Positions 37,458 to 46,130 of a DNA stretch of 64,000 nt are shown here, in pieces (position 1 is the stretch's first letter; every line of letters begins with the position of its first letter). A program made the position numbers and the translations under genes. The notes beneath the pieces are model-generated. The model was not told the DNA's origin. It saw only the letters and a list, made by a program, of their open reading frames with translations, and ran no database searches. The stretch comes from Verrucomicrobiia bacterium. Its GTDB lineage: Bacteria > Verrucomicrobiota > Verrucomicrobiia > Palsa-1439. The stretch covers positions 1-64,000 of the forward strand of contig DATLVI010000011.1 of the NCBI GenBank assembly GCA_035577545.1. Reading direction: 5' to 3'.

Positions 37458-39047
37458 ATGTCCCGTCTCGCAAAACCTCAAAAGAAGAATACGAGGTCCC
37501 GGCTGGCGATCCCCGAAAACATTGTCATTCTCGATTTTGGGTCGCAGTACACGCAGGTGATTGCCAGGCGAATTCGCGAATGCCAGGTCTTCTCGCAGAT
37601 CCTGCGCTTTGACACCCCGGCGGCGAAACTCCGGGCACTAAGACCGCGCGGACTCATCCTGAGCGGAGGTCCTGCCAGCGTCTATGGCGAGGCCGCGCCG
37701 CACTGCGACCCGGCGATTTGGAACCTAGGTGTTCCCGTGCTTGGCATCTGCTACGGGATGCAGTTGATGGCGCACCAACTCGGCGGACGCGTCGAGAAGG
37801 GCGACAAGCGTGAATACGGGCAGGCGGAGGTCGAGATCACAAGGGATTCGCCGTTGTTCGCGAAGATGGATCCCCGCCAAAAGGTTTGGATGAGTCACGG
37901 CGACAAACTGACGAAAGTGCCAGACGGTTTCCTGTCCGTCGCCCGTAGCCAGAATTCGCCGTATGCCGCCGTCGCCAATTCGCGACGCCGGCTTTTCGGC
38001 ATACAGTTTCACCCCGAGGTCCACCACACGCCAAACGGGAAGCAGATCATTTCAAACTTCGTGCATGGTGTCTGCGGTTGTGCACGTAATTGGACCATGA
38101 AGTCGTTTATCGAGCACGCGATTGAGGAGATTCGCGAAGCGGTGGGCGCCGACCGGGTGATTCTCGGTCTGTCGGGTGGCGTGGACTCCAGCGTGGCGGC
38201 GGCACTCATTCACAAGGCCATCGGCGACCAGCTTACCTGTGTGTTCGTCAACAATGGTTTGTTGCGCAAGTCGGAGGCGGAAGGCGTGCAGCGGGTCTTC
38301 GGTAAGAACCTGCGCATGCGGCTGCAGTATGTGGACGCCACGGGGGTGTTTCTGCGCAAGCTGCGCGGCGTGACTGACCCCGAACGCAAACGCAAGATCA
38401 TCGGTCGCGCCTTTGTGGAGGTGTTTCAGAAAGCCACGAAGAAAGCCGGGGCGTCGCGCTTTCTCGCGCAAGGCACGACATACCCTGACGTGATCGAGAG
38501 CATTTCCATCGCCGGCAATCCCGCTGCGATGATCAAGTCGCACCACAATGTGGGCGGCCTGCCGAAGAACATGAGATTTGAGCTGCTCGAACCACTACGC
38601 GCGCTCTTCAAGGACGAAGTGCGCGAGGTCGGCGCGCAACTCGGCCTGCCCCGCGAGATCGTCTGGCGGCAACCGTTTCCCGGCCCTGGCCTGGCTGTGC
38701 GCATTCTTGGGGCTGTGAGCCCGGAACGATTACGGATTCTGCGGGAAGCCGACTGGGTCGTCATCGATGAGGTGAAAAAAGCGGATCTATACTACAAGGT
38801 GTGGCAGACATTTGCGGTGTTGTTACCCGTAAAGACCGTCGGCGTGATGGGCGACGAGCGCACGTATGACAACGTCATCGCCATCCGTGCCGTGGAAAGT
38901 GTGGATGGCATGACCGCGGACTGGGTGCGTTTGCCGTATGATCTCTTGGCGCGGCTTTCCACGCGCATTATCAACGAAGTCAAAGGCGTCAACCGTGTCT
39001 GCCTCGATATCTCCAGCAAACCTCCCAGCACGATCGAGTGGGAGTAG
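37458..39047 (+). CDS. guaA: GMP synthase (glutamine-hydrolysing)
   Basis: A 529-residue enzyme converting XMP to GMP with glutamine and ATP. The N-terminal class I glutamine amidotransferase domain has [15 protein letters not shown] (nucleophile Cys98) and the catalytic His-Glu in FGIQFHPEV. The ATP-pyrophosphatase domain shows the PP-loop [16 protein letters not shown], and the C-terminal dimerisation domain ends in [11 protein letters not shown], the universal GuaA terminus. The ATG at 37458 is 4 nt past the GuaB3 stop, implying an operon and reinforcing that GuaB3 supplies XMP. A longer frame from 37290 overlaps guaB3 and is an artefact. Confidence 0.97.
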   Translation: MSRLAKPQKKNTRSRLAIPENIVILDFGSQYTQVIARRIRECQVFSQILRFDTPAAKLRALRPRGLILSGGPASVYGEAAPHCDPAIWNLGVPVLGICYGMQLMAHQLGGRVEKGDKREYGQAEVEITRDSPLFAKMDPRQKVWMSHGDKLTKVPDGFLSVARSQNSPYAAVANSRRRLFGIQFHPEVHHTPNGKQIISNFVHGVCGCARNWTMKSFIEHAIEEIREAVGADRVILGLSGGVDSSVAAALIHKAIGDQLTCVFVNNGLLRKSEAEGVQRVFGKNLRMRLQYVDATGVFLRKLRGVTDPERKRKIIGRAFVEVFQKATKKAGASRFLAQGTTYPDVIESISIAGNPAAMIKSHHNVGGLPKNMRFELLEPLRALFKDEVREVGAQLGLPREIVWRQPFPGPGLAVRILGAVSPERLRILREADWVVIDEVKKADLYYKVWQTFAVLLPVKTVGVMGDERTYDNVIAIRAVESVDGMTADWVRLPYDLLARLSTRIINEVKGVNRVCLDISSKPPSTIEWE

Positions 39048-39114
39048 GGTAACAGGTCGTACGTTGACGGTTTGCTTTTACGGCGGCGTTTAGTAACATG
39101 CCGCCGCAAATCGC

Positions 39115-40380
39115 ATGAAAATCCTGCGTTACAATCAGCCTGATTTCGACCGCGCCGCCGTCGAGGCGTGTGCGGCATCGAGCCTCTTCGACCCCCAAAT
39201 CGAAGAGCGCGTACGTGCCATCATCGACGATGTGCGCGCTCGCGGCGATGAGGCGCTGGTGGATTTGACAGAGCGCTTCGATCAGGTACGGCTGAAACCG
39301 TCCGAGTTTCGCATCGCAGGCAAATCTTCGAAACCCGGGCCCGAATTGGCGCGGGCGATTGCCGCTACGCACAAGAACGTTGCGGCCTTCGCCAAACGGT
39401 CGCTACGTAAGGGCTGGTCGATGCGTAATTCGCAGGGCGGACGCGTCGGGGAAAAGTTTGACGCACTGCGGCGCGTGGGCATTTATGTGCCGGGCGGTAC
39501 AGCGCCACTGGTGTCGACTGTTTTGATGACTGCCACACTGGCGAAGGTGGCGGGCTGCCCGGAGATTGTGGTCTGTTCGCCTCCACCGATCAATCCCGGT
39601 TTGCTATATGCCGCCCACATTGCGGGTGCGACAGAGATTTATCAACTAGGCGGCGCGCAGGCCATCGCCGCGATGGCGCTGGGGACGCAGTCCATCAAAC
39701 GTGTCGTCAAGATTTTCGGTCCGGGGAATGCCTACGTCACCGCCGCGAAGAAACTCCTCTTTGGACGCGTGGGGATCGATTTGCTTTCAGGGCCGAGTGA
39801 GTTGCTTGTTGTCGCGGATAACACCGCCGAACCCGCGTTCATTGCCGCCGACCTGCTTGCGCAAGCGGAGCACGGGAGTGGTTATGAACGTGTGTGGCTC
39901 GTGACGACATCCGAGAAGGTTCTGGAGGCGACGCGCGCGGAGATTGAGAAGCAGATCGGCGGACTGGAGCGAGGCGAGTTCGTACGGCGCGCACTTGAGA
40001 ATGGCGGGGTTTGCGTATTGGTAAAGGATATGACGCAGGCCATCGCCATTACCAATCAGTTTGCGCCGGAGCACTGCGAGTTGATGGTGAAGAATGCTCC
40101 GAAGGTGTTGCGCGCTATCAAAACCGCCGGCGCCATCTTTCTCGGTCCGTGGACGCCAACGGTAGTGGGAGATTACCTGGCAGGGCCAAGCCACGAACTA
40201 CCGACCGGTGGCGCTGGCGCAGCCTTTGCGGGATTGACAGTGGATCAGTTTCAACGGCGCACGAGTGTGATCGAATGTTCTCGCACGGCGCTGGCCAAAT
40301 CCTTGCCGGCGCTGGAAGCATTCGGTGAAGTGGAAGGATTGGACGCACACGTCGCTTCGGCGCGGGTCAGGTTCCGATGA
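39115..40380 (+). CDS. hisD: Histidinol dehydrogenase
   Basis: A 421-residue zinc enzyme that oxidises L-histidinol to L-histidine in two NAD+ steps. Recognised by RVGIYVPGGTAPLVSTVLM, YQLGGAQAIAAMALGT, FGPGNAYVTAAKKLLFG, VGIDLLSGPSELLVVAD, DLLAQAEHGSG (metal-site Gln/His) and TNQFAPEHCEL (catalytic Glu-His pair), and the C-terminal GPWTPTVVGDYLAGPSHELPTGG. Length is typical. It heads a run hisD-hisC-hisB: its stop overlaps the hisC start by 4 bp. Other his genes are not in the window. Confidence 0.97.
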   Translation: MKILRYNQPDFDRAAVEACAASSLFDPQIEERVRAIIDDVRARGDEALVDLTERFDQVRLKPSEFRIAGKSSKPGPELARAIAATHKNVAAFAKRSLRKGWSMRNSQGGRVGEKFDALRRVGIYVPGGTAPLVSTVLMTATLAKVAGCPEIVVCSPPPINPGLLYAAHIAGATEIYQLGGAQAIAAMALGTQSIKRVVKIFGPGNAYVTAAKKLLFGRVGIDLLSGPSELLVVADNTAEPAFIAADLLAQAEHGSGYERVWLVTTSEKVLEATRAEIEKQIGGLERGEFVRRALENGGVCVLVKDMTQAIAITNQFAPEHCELMVKNAPKVLRAIKTAGAIFLGPWTPTVVGDYLAGPSHELPTGGAGAAFAGLTVDQFQRRTSVIECSRTALAKSLPALEAFGEVEGLDAHVASARVRFR

Positions 40381-41447
40381 GCTACATCCGTCGGCAGGTT
40401 GAGCGGATGAGCGGGTATGTGCCTGGGGAACAGCCGAAGGTCGCAGGCCTCATCAAGCTTAATACGAATGAGAATCCGTATCCGCCATCGCCGAAAGTCC
40501 TGGAAACACTGCGCGGGGCGATTGATGGAAAGTTGCGGCTGTATCCCGACCCGACCTCCGCCGCATTGCGCGCGAAGCTCAGCAAGATTCACGGGTTTGA
40601 CCCCGAGCAGATCATCATCGGCAACGGTTGCGACGACATTCTCGACCTTTGTGTGCGCGCCTTCTGTGGCGAATGCGAGAAGTTGGCGTACTTCTGGCCC
40701 AGTTATTCACTGTATCCGGTGCTCGCGAACATCCAGGGCGCGACGCAGGTCGAGTTGCCGCTCGATGAGAATTTTCAGATTCAGGTACACGCGCCATTAT
40801 TGTCGAAGCTTGCGGGGGTAAAGCTCGTATTCATCACGCAACCGAACGCGCCCAGCGGCGTGTGGCTGCAGCGCGTGCAGTTGCAGCGGGTGATCGAGGA
40901 GACGAAGGGTGTCGTGGTAATCGATGAAGCCTATGTGGACTTCGCGTCGGAAAACTGTCTCGATCTCGTGAGTGAGTACGACAATGTGATCGTGGCGCGG
41001 ACATTTTCGAAGGCGTTTTCGTTTGCCGGTATGCGCGTCGGTTGGGCGGTCGGTCCGCGCGAGTTAATCGCTGCGCTCAACAAAGTGAAGGACAGCTACA
41101 ACGTGAGCCGCTTGAGCCAGCTTGGCGCGGAGGCGACACTGGAAGAGTGGGTTTACTTCCAGCAGAACGTGAAGAAGATTTGTACGACGCGGGAGCGGAC
41201 AAGCGCTGCGCTCGCCAAACTCAGTTTCTTTGTTTATTCTTCACAAACGAACTTTGTATTCGCCAAGCCGCCACTGCCATTGACCGCAAAGCAGTGGTTT
41301 GACGGGCTGCGAGCGAAAAGGATTCTCGTGCGCTGGTGGGACATTGATCGCATCCGCGATTTTGCGCGAGTCACCATCGGCACGGATGAAGAAATGGACA
41401 AGTTTCTGGCAGCAACGAAGGAGGTCTGTGAAGAAGCGAAGCGCTAA
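40377..41447 (+). CDS. hisC: Histidinol-phosphate aminotransferase
   Basis: A 356-residue PLP-dependent class I/II aminotransferase converting imidazole-acetol phosphate to histidinol phosphate. Motifs: LNTNENPYPPSPKV, IIGNGCDDILDLCVRAF, FITQPNAPSGVWL, VVVIDEAYVDFA, and the Schiff-base lysine in VARTFSKAFSFAGMRVGW. It overlaps hisD by 4 bp, and its last 20 bp overlap the presumed GTG start of hisB. It could also act on other aromatic substrates, but the operon context supports the histidine role. Confidence 0.95.
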   Translation: MSYIRRQVERMSGYVPGEQPKVAGLIKLNTNENPYPPSPKVLETLRGAIDGKLRLYPDPTSAALRAKLSKIHGFDPEQIIIGNGCDDILDLCVRAFCGECEKLAYFWPSYSLYPVLANIQGATQVELPLDENFQIQVHAPLLSKLAGVKLVFITQPNAPSGVWLQRVQLQRVIEETKGVVVIDEAYVDFASENCLDLVSEYDNVIVARTFSKAFSFAGMRVGWAVGPRELIAALNKVKDSYNVSRLSQLGAEATLEEWVYFQQNVKKICTTRERTSAALAKLSFFVYSSQTNFVFAKPPLPLTAKQWFDGLRAKRILVRWWDIDRIRDFARVTIGTDEEMDKFLAATKEVCEEAKR

Positions 41448-42045
41448 GGTTGTACGCAATACGGCAGAGACGCGGATTTCGTTGACGCTCACGATTGACG
41501 GGAGCGGCAAGTCGAAGATTTCGACCGGCATTCCGTTCTTCGACCACATGTTCACGCTGCTGGCGAAACACTCGTTGTGTGATTTGACGGTTACCGCGAA
41601 TGGCGACGTGGATGTGGACGCGCATCACACCGTCGAGGATATCGGCATTGCCCTTGGGCAGGCATTTGTGCAGGCACTCGGAGACAAACGCGGGATTCGA
41701 CGCTACGGTTGGTCGTTGGTACCGATGGACGAGACACTGGCGCAGGCGCGCATCGCTCTGGATTTTAGTAATCGACCATTTCTCGTGTTTGAGGCGAAGA
41801 ACTGGGGTCGCATCGCGAATGTGTCGCTCGGGCGGAGGAAAGAATTTCGCGTCGGTTTGGTGAAGGAATTCCTACAGGGTTTCGCCAACGAGGCGCGCTG
41901 CAACTTGCACGTCGATGTGTTGCGCGGCGACGAACCGCATCACGTTGTGGAAGCCATTTTCAAGGCACTGGCAAAGGCGCTCGATCTGGCCTGTCAGCGC
42001 GACCCGCGCGTCAAAGGCGTGCCGAGCACGAAGGGGAAACTATGA
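41428..42045 (+). CDS. hisB: Imidazoleglycerol-phosphate dehydratase
   Basis: A 205-residue manganese-dependent dehydratase of histidine synthesis. Two internal pseudo-repeats carry the metal ligands: FFDHMFTLLAKHS with DAHHTVEDIGIALGQAF, and DEPHHVVEAIFKALAKAL. The C-terminus GVPSTKGKL is diagnostic. The frame is open to 41299, but the start is probably the GTG at 41428, three bases after AAGGAGG, which gives VKKRSAKVVRNTAET and normal length. It is the monofunctional IGPD without the phosphatase domain of enteric HisB. It overlaps the next small gene by 4 bp. Confidence 0.95.
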   Translation: MKKRSAKVVRNTAETRISLTLTIDGSGKSKISTGIPFFDHMFTLLAKHSLCDLTVTANGDVDVDAHHTVEDIGIALGQAFVQALGDKRGIRRYGWSLVPMDETLAQARIALDFSNRPFLVFEAKNWGRIANVSLGRRKEFRVGLVKEFLQGFANEARCNLHVDVLRGDEPHHVVEAIFKALAKALDLACQRDPRVKGVPSTKGKL

Positions 42046-42395
42046 CGGTTAGTCTTCAACACGAGCTTATCGTTTTACCGGAAAAGCTTCGTGGTGCAAT
42101 TGATGAAGAGTTGCGAGCTTCAGGGATTGAAGTGGAAGATTATGACGATCCTAAGTTGCGAAGCCGTCGTCATCAAGGCGATTTTCTTTTGTTGTGTAAG
42201 CGTAATGATGCCGCGGTTGAGTTGTGGGGCGTTGGTAAAGACGAGGTGCCGCAGAGCTTGGGAAATCTCATGGGAGTTACATTTTGGGACCATGGGGGTT
42301 TTTTACGTCAGCTGCTCCATCGTCGTGCCGATTTGCAGCTTCAGCGCGATATTGCTGGCATCCTGTATCGCTTGAAAACATCCGCCGAGAATTAA
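42042..42395 (+). CDS. Hypothetical protein coupled to hisB, AT-richer than neighbours
   Basis: A 117-residue protein with no family I recognise. It begins MTVSLQHELIVLPEKLRGAIDEEL, is mixed charged (EVEDYDDPKLRSRRHQGDFLLL), and has no signal or TM segment. Its ATG overlaps the hisB stop by 4 bp, so it is translated in the his operon. Codon use differs: many T- and A-ending codons (ctt, att, gtt, gat) give about 50% G+C, well below hisB. It could be a recent insertion or a regulator of unknown kind. Confidence 0.72.
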   Translation: MTVSLQHELIVLPEKLRGAIDEELRASGIEVEDYDDPKLRSRRHQGDFLLLCKRNDAAVELWGVGKDEVPQSLGNLMGVTFWDHGGFLRQLLHRRADLQLQRDIAGILYRLKTSAEN

Positions 42396-42405
42396 TATAG
42401 CACCG

Positions 42406-43803
42406 CTATAGAAATTTTTGTGTCCGGCTGGTGGAGCGGCCCCACGTGCGAGGTAATGGCAGCGGAGCAGCTCGCGTTACTTCCTCCAACGGTTTCCATT
42501 CGTCCTCGTAAGTCAGATCGTCAAGTACGCCCTCAGGGATGTTGTCTACTTTGATTTCCATCTCGCGTTGCGAGAGGAATGGGCACTTGGCTTTGTCTGC
42601 GACAAGATAGGGAGCCTCTTTTTCGAGTAGCAAGCGTGTACCCGTCTTCACGCAACGTCTGCCGTAAAGCGCCTCGACTTGTTCCAACGCATGGTGCAAT
42701 TCACGACGCTTGTATTCCACATCGTGATTGAAGAGATTGGGCTCCAATTCCAACGGCTGCAGGTTCCAGAAGTTGATGCAGACCTGGCGAATCGGCTGTT
42801 CTTCGTGCGCGGTAAGTTCATGGAATAGGCGCTCCACCTGTGGATTGATGAGGCGCGGTTCGAATTGCGCGGTGGGAAATTTTACGGTGGCGCCCCGGCC
42901 TTCGTGGTCTTTGAAGCGCACGTATAAACCCATTTCACGGGCCTTGAGGTTCTCGCGAAAGAATGTGGTCATGACTTTCTCCGTCTGGTCGAGCAGAAAC
43001 AGCAGGGCGGTTTCATAGTCCGGCTCGTCATAGGGCAAGGTCGTGGCGCTGCCGATGCAGGTGCGGGGTTTATTAGATAATGACAACCGTTCGCGGAACT
43101 GGCCGCTGGAGAGCAACCACAATTCGAGGCCAAGGAATCCGTAGCGTTTTTCCAACAATCCCAACGGTAGTGCGGCGATGTCGCCGAGTGTCCAGATCCC
43201 CAGCGCCCGCAGGGAGCGCGCCCGTCGGGTCGCGATGCCCATTAGTTTCTGGATGGGAATATCGCGGAGAAATTCGCGTTCCTCGTCCTCTCTTACTTCG
43301 TGGAAATTGTCGGGTTTACAACGTTCGGTCGCCAATTTGGCCAACCAGCGCGAGGAACCGAGTCCCATCGATACCGGGACGCCGACTTCCTCGAGCAATT
43401 CGCGCCGCATACGGATGATTAATTCTGCCGGGGTGCGACACCGAAACACGCTGGGCGAATCGGTGAAGTCCAGATATCCTTCGTCGATGGAGCTGGGCAC
43501 GAGCAGGGGAGTGTAGTGACGCACCCGTCGAAAAATTTCCAGCGAAAGACGGCGATACTCATCGTACTGTGGAGGCACCAGTACACCGTCCGGGCATTTG
43601 TGCTTCGCTTCGAAACACGCCATGCCTGTTTTGATGCCATAGTCCTTGGCGAGATAGTTGGCCGCAATGACAATGCCATTGCCACGTCGCCCGCCACCAA
43701 CGAATAAGGGCTTCTTCTTCAGCTTTGGATCAAGTGCTATCTCGCAAGAAGCGAAGAACGAATCGCCGTCAATATGAAGAATTCGTTGGTTTCGCAGCGG
43801 CAT
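42406..43803 (-). CDS. Y-family DNA polymerase (DinB/UmuC type)
   Basis: A 465-residue translesion polymerase. The catalytic motifs are LHIDGDSFFASCE (metal-binding Asp12) and SSIDEGYLDF (Asp107-Glu108), with PPQYDEYRRLS and IAANYLAKDYGIKTGM for the fingers and palm. A helix-hairpin-helix follows (IPIQKLMGIATRRARSLRALGIWTLGDIAALP), then a little-finger domain. It is about 100 residues longer than typical DinB. I do not see a clear beta-clamp motif, which may lie near the end. The start is the ATG at 43803; the frame itself begins with TTG at 43812. Expected role: damage-tolerant DNA synthesis. It stands alone. Confidence 0.92.
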   Translation of the reverse strand: MPLRNQRILHIDGDSFFASCEIALDPKLKKKPLFVGGGRRGNGIVIAANYLAKDYGIKTGMACFEAKHKCPDGVLVPPQYDEYRRLSLEIFRRVRHYTPLLVPSSIDEGYLDFTDSPSVFRCRTPAELIIRMRRELLEEVGVPVSMGLGSSRWLAKLATERCKPDNFHEVREDEEREFLRDIPIQKLMGIATRRARSLRALGIWTLGDIAALPLGLLEKRYGFLGLELWLLSSGQFRERLSLSNKPRTCIGSATTLPYDEPDYETALLFLLDQTEKVMTTFFRENLKAREMGLYVRFKDHEGRGATVKFPTAQFEPRLINPQVERLFHELTAHEEQPIRQVCINFWNLQPLELEPNLFNHDVEYKRRELHHALEQVEALYGRRCVKTGTRLLLEKEAPYLVADKAKCPFLSQREMEIKVDNIPEGVLDDLTYEDEWKPLEEVTRAAPLPLPRTWGRSTSRTQKFL

Positions 43804-43900
43804 ACCACACAAATGTGTGGTATTGGGCGGAAGCTGTCAAGCCAGCGATTCCCGCTTGGCTAATCTTGATTTCCGAACTACAACTCTCGCGACCAATCCC

Positions 43901-44428
43901 ATGCAGATCCAAACGCATATTATGTCGGGCTGGTGTCTGGGAAATTATGCAAAACTTACGCCGCGCGAGCGGTTCTGTTGCATGCTGGCGGCGAGCTGGG
44001 CGGATCTAGATGGCTTGGGTGTTTTTGCGGGACAGGAGGCATATTGGGAATATCACCACAAGCTCTGTCACAATCTTCCGTTTGGACTGGTATTGTCGCT
44101 CGGCCTCATGTTGTTTTCCGGGCGGCGGTGGAGAGCATTTTTCGCTTACCTAGGGCTGTTTCATCTCCATCTCGTAATGGATTATTTTGGATCGGGTCCA
44201 GATTGGGGCTTCTATTATCTGTGGCCATTTTCAAATTGGTATGTGGAGAATCCACACGCGTGGGAATTTCAATCGTGGCAAAACTTCCTGGCCGCTTCTG
44301 GGTTCTTCGTGTGGGTGTTATGGATAGCGGTACGTGACGGTCGTACGCCGTTGGAAGTTATTATGCCATCTCTTGATCGCCAGTTGGTGCAGTGGTTGCG
44401 CCAACGGTTCGGCTGGCAGCCAAGTTAA
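43901..44428 (+). CDS. Membrane protein resembling YdjM/DUF457 metal-dependent hydrolase family
   Basis: A 175-residue protein (from Met at 43901; the frame is open to 43817). The pattern MQIQTHIMSGWCLGN, ASWADLDGLG, YHHKLCHNLPFGLVLSLGLMLF, FHLHLVMDYFGSGPDWGFYYLWPF matches the His/Asp-rich layout of the DUF457 group (a His near the N-terminus, D-x-D, H-x-x-x-x-H, H-x-x-x-D). Several segments are membrane-inserted (FGLVLSLGLMLF, FFAYLGLFHLHLVMDYF, FFVWVLWIAV). The family includes phage-T4-resistant-associated YdjM, but actual activity is unclear. It lies between the polymerase and the aminotransferase block. Confidence 0.72.
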   Translation: MQIQTHIMSGWCLGNYAKLTPRERFCCMLAASWADLDGLGVFAGQEAYWEYHHKLCHNLPFGLVLSLGLMLFSGRRWRAFFAYLGLFHLHLVMDYFGSGPDWGFYYLWPFSNWYVENPHAWEFQSWQNFLAASGFFVWVLWIAVRDGRTPLEVIMPSLDRQLVQWLRQRFGWQPS

Positions 44429-44438
44429 CCGCTTTCGT

Positions 44439-44951
44439 CTAATCTGACAGATTGCCGTGCATGGTCTGCGAATGCGGTTTGGCGCCGGCATTGTCCACCA
44501 TCAGATGGAACGTGGTGCCGGCGTGGTAGGCGAAGCGATGGGAGAGAATGGACTCGATGCGTTCCGCCAATGGGCCGGTCAATTCTTCGACTTCGTCGGA
44601 ACGGATGCGGACGGTGGGGTTGAGGCCGTGCTTGGGGGGAAGTTGATCGGCAAGCAGGTCGGCTTGCGCGAGGGTTGCGTCGCCGGACGTTTGGTCGGCA
44701 TGATAACGGCGCACGTCAAAGTTAAGCGGGGTGTCGGATGGATAATTGGCGAAGGTCGCGGCACGCGCGCGCGTGCAATGTGGCGCGTCGTCGAACTGGA
44801 CTAGGCAGTGGAGTGGGGTGGGAAGGTAAAGATCGGAGACAATCTTTGCGTCACCCCAAACGAATTGCTTGTTGCGCTCGGCTTCGATGTTGAAACGCTG
44901 CCGCATCAGGGATGCGACAGCGTCGAGCACGGCTTCCTTCGTGATCTTCAC
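44439..44951 (-). CDS. Hypothetical protein translationally coupled to the aminotransferase gene
   Basis: A 170-residue cytosolic-looking protein of no recognised family. The N-terminus VKITKEAVLDAVASLMRQRFNIEAERNKQFVWGDAKIVSDLYLP is followed by acidic and basic alternation and ends SHRFAYHAGTTFHLMVDNAG. The GTG at 44951 overlaps the aminotransferase stop by 4 bp (GTGA). A longer frame using TTG at 44966 also exists. Coupling to a class V aminotransferase suggests a role in the same process, otherwise unknown. Confidence 0.7.
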   Translation of the reverse strand: MKITKEAVLDAVASLMRQRFNIEAERNKQFVWGDAKIVSDLYLPTPLHCLVQFDDAPHCTRARAATFANYPSDTPLNFDVRRYHADQTSGDATLAQADLLADQLPPKHGLNPTVRIRSDEVEELTGPLAERIESILSHRFAYHAGTTFHLMVDNAGAKPHSQTMHGNLSD

Positions 44952-46036
44952 AATGACTTCAAGCAATCATCGAGCATGGCGTGCAACTGCCCGACAGTCT
45001 CGACGGTTTCATCGCCCATGTGCGCGAGGCGGAAGCTCTTGCCCTTGATCGGGCCGTAGCCGCCGTCGATAAGGACTTTGTATTTGTCCTTGAGCGCTTT
45101 CTGTAGCTTGGCGACGTCGATGTTCTTGTTGTTTTTGACGCAGGTTAACGTGACGGATTCGTAGCCGGCTTTCGGGAACAGCTCGAAGCCATTCGACTTG
45201 GCCCAGTCGCGCGTCTTCTGCGCCATCTTGAGGTGGCGCGCGTAGCGGTTTTCGAGCCCTTCCTTCTCGAACTGATCGAGCTTGAAGTTCAATCCGTAGA
45301 TGTGCGAGATGCTTGGGGTTGATGGCGTCATGTTCTTGTCATGGTTCGCCTTGAATTCGAGGAAGTCAAAATAGTATCCGCGTCCAGGAATCGTTTCCGC
45401 CCGCTTCAACGCGCGGTCGCTTACGGCAAATACGACCAGTCCCGGCGGCATCGCCCACGCCTTCTGCACGCCGGCGAGGAGCACATCGATGCCCAGCGCA
45501 TCGGTGTCAATCTTCAGGGCGGTCATCGAACTCACACAGTCCACGACGAACATCACGTCGGGGTATTTCTTCACGACCTGCGCGATCTCCGGGAGAGGGC
45601 TCATCACGCCGGTGGAGGTCTCGTTGTGCACGAGCGTAATGGCGTCGAACTGTCCGGTCTTCAGCTTCGCCTCGACCTGTTCCGGCAGGATCGGTTGACC
45701 CCATTCGACCTTGAGAGTTTCGGCTTGTTTGCCGCAGCGTTGACTCACATCGAGCCATTTATCGGAGAACGCGCCGCAGGAACAGTTCAGCACTTTCTTG
45801 GCGACGAGATTGCGAACCGACGCCTCCATCACGCCCCACGCGGACGACGTGGAAAGGAAGACGGGATTCTTCGTGTAGAGTACCCGCTGCAATTTCGGCT
45901 GGATGGCGGCGTACAGATCCTGAAACCCACTGCCCCGATGACCGATCATCGGCTGGCTCATTGCCTGGAAGGTCTCATCGCTAACCTCCACGGGGCCAGG
46001 GATAAACAACTTTACGTGCGACTTGGTCATGGGCAT
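44948..46036 (-). CDS. Class V aminotransferase (alanine/serine-glyoxylate aminotransferase family)
   Basis: A 362-residue PLP enzyme. LFIPGPVEVSDETFQAMSQPMIGHRGSGFQDLY is the family start; the PLP lysine is Lys192 in LLAGVQKAWAMPPGL; HNETSTGVMSPLPEIAQVV, FVVDCVSSMTAL and the C-terminal GYGPIKGKSFRLAHMGDET are also typical. It transfers amino groups between serine or alanine and glyoxylate or pyruvate; in some bacteria such enzymes serve serine biosynthesis or photorespiration-like routes. AGAGAGGAAA precedes the ATG at 46036. The frame extends to 46102 without supporting features. Possibly co-transcribed with the coupled unknown gene downstream. Confidence 0.92.
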   Translation of the reverse strand: MPMTKSHVKLFIPGPVEVSDETFQAMSQPMIGHRGSGFQDLYAAIQPKLQRVLYTKNPVFLSTSSAWGVMEASVRNLVAKKVLNCSCGAFSDKWLDVSQRCGKQAETLKVEWGQPILPEQVEAKLKTGQFDAITLVHNETSTGVMSPLPEIAQVVKKYPDVMFVVDCVSSMTALKIDTDALGIDVLLAGVQKAWAMPPGLVVFAVSDRALKRAETIPGRGYYFDFLEFKANHDKNMTPSTPSISHIYGLNFKLDQFEKEGLENRYARHLKMAQKTRDWAKSNGFELFPKAGYESVTLTCVKNNKNIDVAKLQKALKDKYKVLIDGGYGPIKGKSFRLAHMGDETVETVGQLHAMLDDCLKSL

Positions 46037-46130
46037 TTTCCTCTCTTTTCTCGTGACAAACGGGGCAAGCCAATGAGTATAATGTTTCGCAGCAAATCTC
46101 AACCCTTTATTGCGAGCGAGAGGCCAGCCA

